A stretch of 6,568 nt of DNA from Fidelibacterota bacterium (GTDB lineage Bacteria > Fidelibacterota > UBA2242). The stretch spans positions 1 through 6,568 of the forward strand of contig JAUSPJ010000023.1 of assembly GCA_030655795.1 (NCBI GenBank), written 5' to 3'. Position numbers and translations under genes: made by a program. Numbering within the stretch: position 1 is the stretch's first letter; every line of letters starts with the position of its first letter. The notes under the pieces are model-generated. The model saw only the letters and a list, made by a program, of their open reading frames with translations. It searched no databases and had not been told where the DNA came from. Below are positions 4,861 to 6,568 of the stretch, piece after piece.

Positions 4861-6300
4861 TTACCCTTTGATCACACCCATCGGCGTGAACCGGGCGACT
4901 TTCTTCGTGATCCCCGCTTCATGCATAGTATTCACAACTTCGGTGACATTTTTATAGGCGTCGGGCATCTCTTCCGCCATCGTCGATTTTCCCTGCGCCA
5001 TAACGAAGATTCCCGCCTTCGCCAGTTCACCGTAAAGATTCCGTCCCATGCTTTTTTTCCTGGCTTGTGTGCGAGATAAAACCCTGCCCGCCCCGTGACA
5101 GGAACTCCCGAAGGTTTCAAGCATCGCTTTAGGTGTTCCGACGCAAAGATAGGATTCAGTGCCCATATCGCCGGGAATCAGTACCGGTTGACCGATATCA
5201 TGATATTCGGCCGGCAGGTCCGGACTGCCGGGGCCAAATGCCCGGGTTGCGCCTTTGCGATGGACACAGACCTGGCGCTGCTTCCCTCCCACTATGTGAT
5301 TTTCAATTTTAGCGATATTATGTGCAATATCCCAGATCAATTGTAATCCCATGTCGTTAGGATTCATAGTCAACGATTTCATCATTACTGATTCAATCAG
5401 AGAGGAAATCACCTGACGATTGGCAAAGGCAAAATTGGCGGCACATCGCATGGCTCCGAGATAGTCTTTCCCTTCCTGACTGTCCAGCGGTGCGCAGGCC
5501 AGCTGTCGATCCGGAACGTTTATCCCGTATTTTTTGGTCGCTTGCAAAGTCACTTTAATGAAATCGTCACAGACCTGGTAGCCAAGTCCCCGCGAACCGG
5601 TATGGATAAATACAACAACATTTCCCTTGATCAATCCCAGTCGCGCGGCAACAGTTTCATCATAAATGTCACTGATTTTCGATATTTCTACGAAATGATT
5701 CCCCGAACCGAGAGTTCCCAACTGCGGCATTCCGCGCTGATAAGCCCGTTCGGAGATCATATCGGGATCGGCATTTTTGAGACAGCCGTTGTCTTCAATG
5801 AAATTCAAGGTATCGGAATGACCGAATCCATTTTCAATCGCCCACCCGGCTCCTTTCAGAATAACATTCCGAATATCTTTACGGCTCAATTTCCGAATCG
5901 CGCCATGGGAACCGACACCGCTGGGAATGGCATTGAATAAAGTTGTGACAAGATTCTTGATCTTCGGGCGAATAAAATCGGCGCTGAGATTCGTTCTGAG
6001 CAACCGGACACCGCAATTGATGTCATAACCCACTCCACCGGGTGAAATCACGCCAGAATGCGCGTCAGTGGCCGCAACGCCGCCAATGGGAAAGCCGTAG
6101 CCCCAGTGTATATCCGGCATTGCCAGAGAATAATTGATAATTCCCGGTAAATGGGCGACGTTTGCGACTTGTTTCAGACTTTCATCCTTTTGAATCTGAT
6201 TCATCAGCTGCTCAGATGCATAAATTCGCCCTGGAACCTGCATCGCCCCGGATTGGGGAATTTCCCACAAATAAGGACTGATTTTTACGATGTTATTCAT
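4861..6300 (-). CDS. rtcB: RNA-splicing ligase RtcB
   Basis: The 479-residue protein is RtcB, a GTP- and Mn-dependent ligase that joins RNA 2',3'-cyclic phosphate or 3'-phosphate ends to 5'-OH ends, used in RNA repair and, in some lineages, tRNA splicing. Metal ligands match the family: Asp93 and Cys96 (GYDINCGVR), His202 (GSGNHFVE), His233 (FIHTGSRG) and His327 (DIAHNIA). His402 (SCHGAGR) is the guanylylated histidine, and the chain ends GVIKG as in archaeal enzymes. Its length is close to Pyrococcus-type RtcB (about 480) and longer than the E. coli form (about 408), so it is full length. ATG 6300 starts two bases after the archease stop, which implies co-transcription and coupled translation; there is only a weak ribosome binding site. 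No oddities seen. Confidence 0.98.
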   Translation of the reverse strand: MNNIVKISPYLWEIPQSGAMQVPGRIYASEQLMNQIQKDESLKQVANVAHLPGIINYSLAMPDIHWGYGFPIGGVAATDAHSGVISPGGVGYDINCGVRLLRTNLSADFIRPKIKNLVTTLFNAIPSGVGSHGAIRKLSRKDIRNVILKGAGWAIENGFGHSDTLNFIEDNGCLKNADPDMISERAYQRGMPQLGTLGSGNHFVEISKISDIYDETVAARLGLIKGNVVVFIHTGSRGLGYQVCDDFIKVTLQATKKYGINVPDRQLACAPLDSQEGKDYLGAMRCAANFAFANRQVISSLIESVMMKSLTMNPNDMGLQLIWDIAHNIAKIENHIVGGKQRQVCVHRKGATRAFGPGSPDLPAEYHDIGQPVLIPGDMGTESYLCVGTPKAMLETFGSSCHGAGRVLSRTQARKKSMGRNLYGELAKAGIFVMAQGKSTMAEEMPDAYKNVTEVVNTMHEAGITKKVARFTPMGVIKG

Positions 6301-6302
6301 CT

Positions 6303-6568
6303 CTATATATCCAATACAAACCGGGCTTTAAACCCGGACTTTGTCTGTTCAATGTGGAGTTTGTGATATGTTACACTTTTTATTTCACGATGAATCGGAT
6401 GTGTTCCAGTCTGAATCCGCTCTCCCGATAATTCTGCTTTTAGAATTGTTCCACTAATCTCTATTATTTTAACATCTCTGACCAGGAAATTCTCCGTATG
6501 AAATAAATACAGCAGTTCTGATAGAAATTCCCGCAACAGCAACTCTCGATCTTCCGCCTGAATATCAA
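6303..6568 (-). CDS. Archease (RtcB-activating protein), C-terminal part
   Basis: The open frame enters from the right edge and ends at TAG 6303. It holds about 87 codons of the C-terminal portion. Family marks are the acidic lead-in DIQAEDRELLLREFLSELL, then YLFHTE, AELSGERI, HREIKSVTYHKL and the closing RFVLDI, all typical of archease. Archease promotes guanylylation and multiple turnover of RtcB, and its metal site uses N-terminal residues (not visible here) together with the Asp near the C-terminus (VLDI). Its position directly upstream of rtcB supports the call strongly. A TTG at 6542 could be mistaken for a start, but similarity to the family continues upstream of it, so the gene is simply cut by the window. 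Confidence 0.92.
   Translation of the reverse strand, partial: DIQAEDRELLLREFLSELLYLFHTENFLVRDVKIIEISGTILKAELSGERIQTGTHPIHREIKSVTYHKLHIEQTKSGFKARFVLDI

Overview
The window looks like a piece of chromosome from a Gram-negative bacterium with moderate GC. Two proteins carry lipoprotein signals ending in F-S-C, one gene has the remains of a twin-arginine (Tat) leader, and there is a long RtcB with an archease partner. This mix would fit a member of the FCB superphylum or a neighbouring candidate phylum. That placement is inference; no rRNA or marker gene is present to fix it.

Layout, left to right. (1) Positions 1-743, minus strand: the 5' part of an unrecognised lipoprotein gene that runs off the left edge. 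(2) Positions 744-1004: an AT-rich divergent intergenic region holding a 42-codon ORF with a strong Shine-Dalgarno sequence. (3) Positions 1005-3579, plus strand: a probable two-gene operon. It encodes a YtcJ-like amidohydrolase lipoprotein and an aldo/keto reductase whose export leader appears to be broken by frameshift. (4) Positions about 3600-4852: a repeat island between two convergent genes. GC-rich, hairpin-forming repeats of at least three kinds lie on both sides of an AT-rich type II toxin-antitoxin pair (ParD-like antitoxin, RelE/ParE-like toxin). The pair has its own promoter with inverted-repeat operator candidates. (5) Positions 4861-6568, minus strand: rtcB preceded two bases upstream by the end of an archease gene, which runs off the right edge.

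How the genes work together. RtcB and archease form a known RNA ligation/repair pair. The antitoxin and toxin form a self-regulated pair. The amidohydrolase and the reductase are probably co-transcribed, and both were probably destined for the cell envelope; their substrates cannot be read from the sequence. The least explained part is the repeat island. Its 47-bp nested-hairpin unit, 39-bp unit and 57-bp unit each recur on both sides of the toxin-antitoxin cassette in the same orientation.
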